A stretch of 64,000 nt of DNA from Botrimarina colliarenosi. Its GTDB lineage: Bacteria > Planctomycetota > Planctomycetia > Pirellulales > Lacipirellulaceae. Shown piece after piece: positions 62,725 through 64,000 of the stretch; position 1 is the first letter of the stretch, and each line of letters starts with the position of its first letter. The position numbers and the translations under genes are program-made. The notes beneath the pieces were generated by a model that was given only the letters and a program-made list of their open reading frames with translations, was not told the DNA's origin and did no database searches. The stretch is taken from NCBI RefSeq assembly GCF_007859955.1, contig NZ_SJPR01000007.1, positions 1 to 64,000 on the forward strand, given 5' to 3'.

Positions 62725-64000
62725 GTGTCTGGATCCTCGATAACCCCGCGCTGGCTGCTGGCCACGGTGCTGGCCAGCGGCGTGACGCTGGGCAATACCG
62801 CGGCCGCGCACGCCGCCCCCGAAGGGGCGTCTGCGACGGAGGGGGCGGCGGTTCTCGCGGCGATCGAATCGTCGCTGGTTGATTTGATCGACCGTTGCGA
62901 ACGTTCGGTCGTTTCGATCACGCGCTACTCGGAGCCGCCAGAACTCGCCGGCGCCGCTATCTCTCGAGGTGGAAACCAGATCCTGGCGCCGGGACCGGGG
63001 CAGCCACGAATCTTCATCGGCGGGCGCCAAATGCTCCCCGCGGGGCTTGGCAACCTCCAACAAGTCCCCGAACCAACCCCTCTAGCGAGCGGCGCTGGGG
63101 TGGTGATCGATTCGGCGGGGCTCGTCCTCACGCAGTTTGGCGTCGTCCAGCAAGACGCAACCCACGTCGTAACCGACGTCGATGGCAACCGCTACCTCGC
63201 CGACCTCCGCGCCGCCGACGCCCGCAGCGGCCTCGCGGTGCTGGCGATCAGCAAGCGGCTGGCGCCCGAGCCCGGCGACAAGAGCGAACCGATCCAACTC
63301 CCCGCCCTGCCGATTGGCGAGGCGGAAACCTTGCGGAAAGGTCGCCTTGTGGTGTCGATCGGCAATCCTTTCGCCATCGAGTCGGACGGCCAGCCGACCG
63401 CTAGTTGGGGATCGATCACCAACACCGCTGCGAAGCTCCCCCCGAACGAACCGCTCACCGACCTGGAGGTCTCTGACGGGCGGTTCCGTGAGACACTGCA
63501 CCGCTTCGGATCGCTGATCCAAACCGACGCCCGCCTCGGCTGGAACGCCAGTGGCGGCGCCCTCGTAATGATCAACGGGGACCTAGTCGGGATCACGACA
63601 ACCGCCTCGACCATCGCCGGGCACGAGCAGCCTGCCGGCTACGCGATCCCCCTCAACGCGGCGATGCGACGCGCCGTCGAAGCCTTGTCCGCCGGGCGTG
63701 AGCCGGAGTACGGCCTCCTCGGCGTCAGCTTCAACCGGGGCGTGAGCCGCAATCCCAAGACGGGGCGCGTCGGCATCGGCGTTAGCGAGGCTTACCAGGG
63801 CTGTCCAGCCCAGGTGGCGGGGCTCCAGACGGGCGACCTTCTGCTATCCATCGCCGGCGCGCTGGTCCGTTCGCCCGAGGCGCTGCAGCTCCTGGTAGGC
63901 AGCCTCCCCCCGGGCGACAAGGTCGAGGTCAGCTTCGAGCGCGCTGGCGACGTGAATCAGACGACCGTCGTCCTCGGCAAGGCGTACGTCGAGGGAGGCG
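62725..64000 (+). CDS. HtrA/DegP-like exported protein lacking catalytic His and Asp (runs off the right edge)
   Basis: At least 425 residues from GTG 62725, open to the end of the window. A signal peptide (about 1-29, ending AAA-HA). A trypsin-like S1C domain follows, but the triad is broken: the His site in the VLTxxHVV position is Gly139 (LVLTQFGVVQQ) and the Asp site in the DLAVL position is Gly169 (ARSGLAVLAI); only the Ser is kept (NASGGAL, Ser276). A PDZ domain comes near 335-425 (YGLLGVSFNRG, AGLQTGDLLLSIAG). It cannot be a normal protease and may act as a chaperone, adaptor or sensor. Gene end is outside the window. Confidence 0.85.
   Translation, partial: MSGSSITPRWLLATVLASGVTLGNTAAAHAAPEGASATEGAAVLAAIESSLVDLIDRCERSVVSITRYSEPPELAGAAISRGGNQILAPGPGQPRIFIGGRQMLPAGLGNLQQVPEPTPLASGAGVVIDSAGLVLTQFGVVQQDATHVVTDVDGNRYLADLRAADARSGLAVLAISKRLAPEPGDKSEPIQLPALPIGEAETLRKGRLVVSIGNPFAIESDGQPTASWGSITNTAAKLPPNEPLTDLEVSDGRFRETLHRFGSLIQTDARLGWNASGGALVMINGDLVGITTTASTIAGHEQPAGYAIPLNAAMRRAVEALSAGREPEYGLLGVSFNRGVSRNPKTGRVGIGVSEAYQGCPAQVAGLQTGDLLLSIAGALVRSPEALQLLVGSLPPGDKVEVSFERAGDVNQTTVVLGKAYVEGG

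Overview
The window is chromosomal DNA of a planctomycete, most probably a Pirellulales / Lacipirellulaceae-type marine bacterium. The evidence is GC-rich coding DNA, large secreted proteins with PEP-CTERM tails and dockerin-like calcium repeats, a protein with the LEPR-type N-terminus, a DUF1559 pilin-like protein beside a small lipoprotein, and an ECF sigma factor paired with a membrane FecR/LamG protein. The assignment is inference from gene content; no marker gene was compared.

Layout. 1-125 is the end of an IS3-family element. 179-3087 (minus) is a translationally coupled pair of secreted DUF1593 (Sde182-like) proteins. 4070-20178 (plus) is one long surface/secretome locus: ECF sigma factor, membrane FecR-LamG protein, three PEP-CTERM proteins (one with a BNR sugar-binding propeller, one a 1550-residue autotransporter-type repeat protein), a DUF1559 pilin-like protein, a lipoprotein, and a LEPR-type protein with a GH128-like glycosidase domain between two LamG domains. 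A decayed IS5-family transposase follows (20518-21445). 21869-24231 (minus) holds csrA and a lipase-like lipoprotein. 24619-31704 (plus) holds an M24 peptidase, a PHP phosphatase coupled to a metallopeptidase-like protein, two paralogous small secreted proteins, and a membrane Ser/Thr kinase. 31738-32546 is a REP-associated tyrosine transposase between two long palindromes. 32658-36678 is leuC and leuD, separated by two unrelated small genes, then a beta-propeller and a TPR protein. 36681-37214 is a small orphan gene inside nested inverted repeats. 37221-44615 holds an FHA-GAF-SpoIIE phosphatase, tRNA-Gln, a fourth PEP-CTERM protein, a UVR-motif protein and a hemerythrin-like protein. 45005-53167 is stress and housekeeping: ArfB, a sugar isomerase, a response regulator with Glu in place of the phospho-acceptor Asp, a ferritin-like protein, a FAS1 protein, two different photolyases and a peroxiredoxin. 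53471-55465 has folE, queD and a DUF429 gene. 55485-62680 has a TPR protein, a redox protein, a sigma-70 factor divergent from a CarH-like regulator, a PfkB kinase, thpR and recA. An HtrA-like protein that lacks two triad residues runs off the right edge.

How the genes work together. The left third looks like a regulated set of exported, cell-surface or polymer-binding proteins under one ECF sigma/FecR pair. The right half is enriched in light, oxidation and DNA-damage functions: a class II CPD photolyase next to an iron-sulfur (6-4)-type photolyase, a peroxiredoxin, a ferritin-like protein, a CarH-like photoreceptor relative and recA. The most unusual points are the RAYT/palindrome family with a third member near the tRNA, the Tyr in place of the B12-ligand His in the CarH-like regulator together with 9-bp operator-like repeats and a 12-G run in its promoter region, the phosphomimetic response regulator, the pseudo-HtrA, and two lower-GC gene insertions bordered by dispersed repeats.
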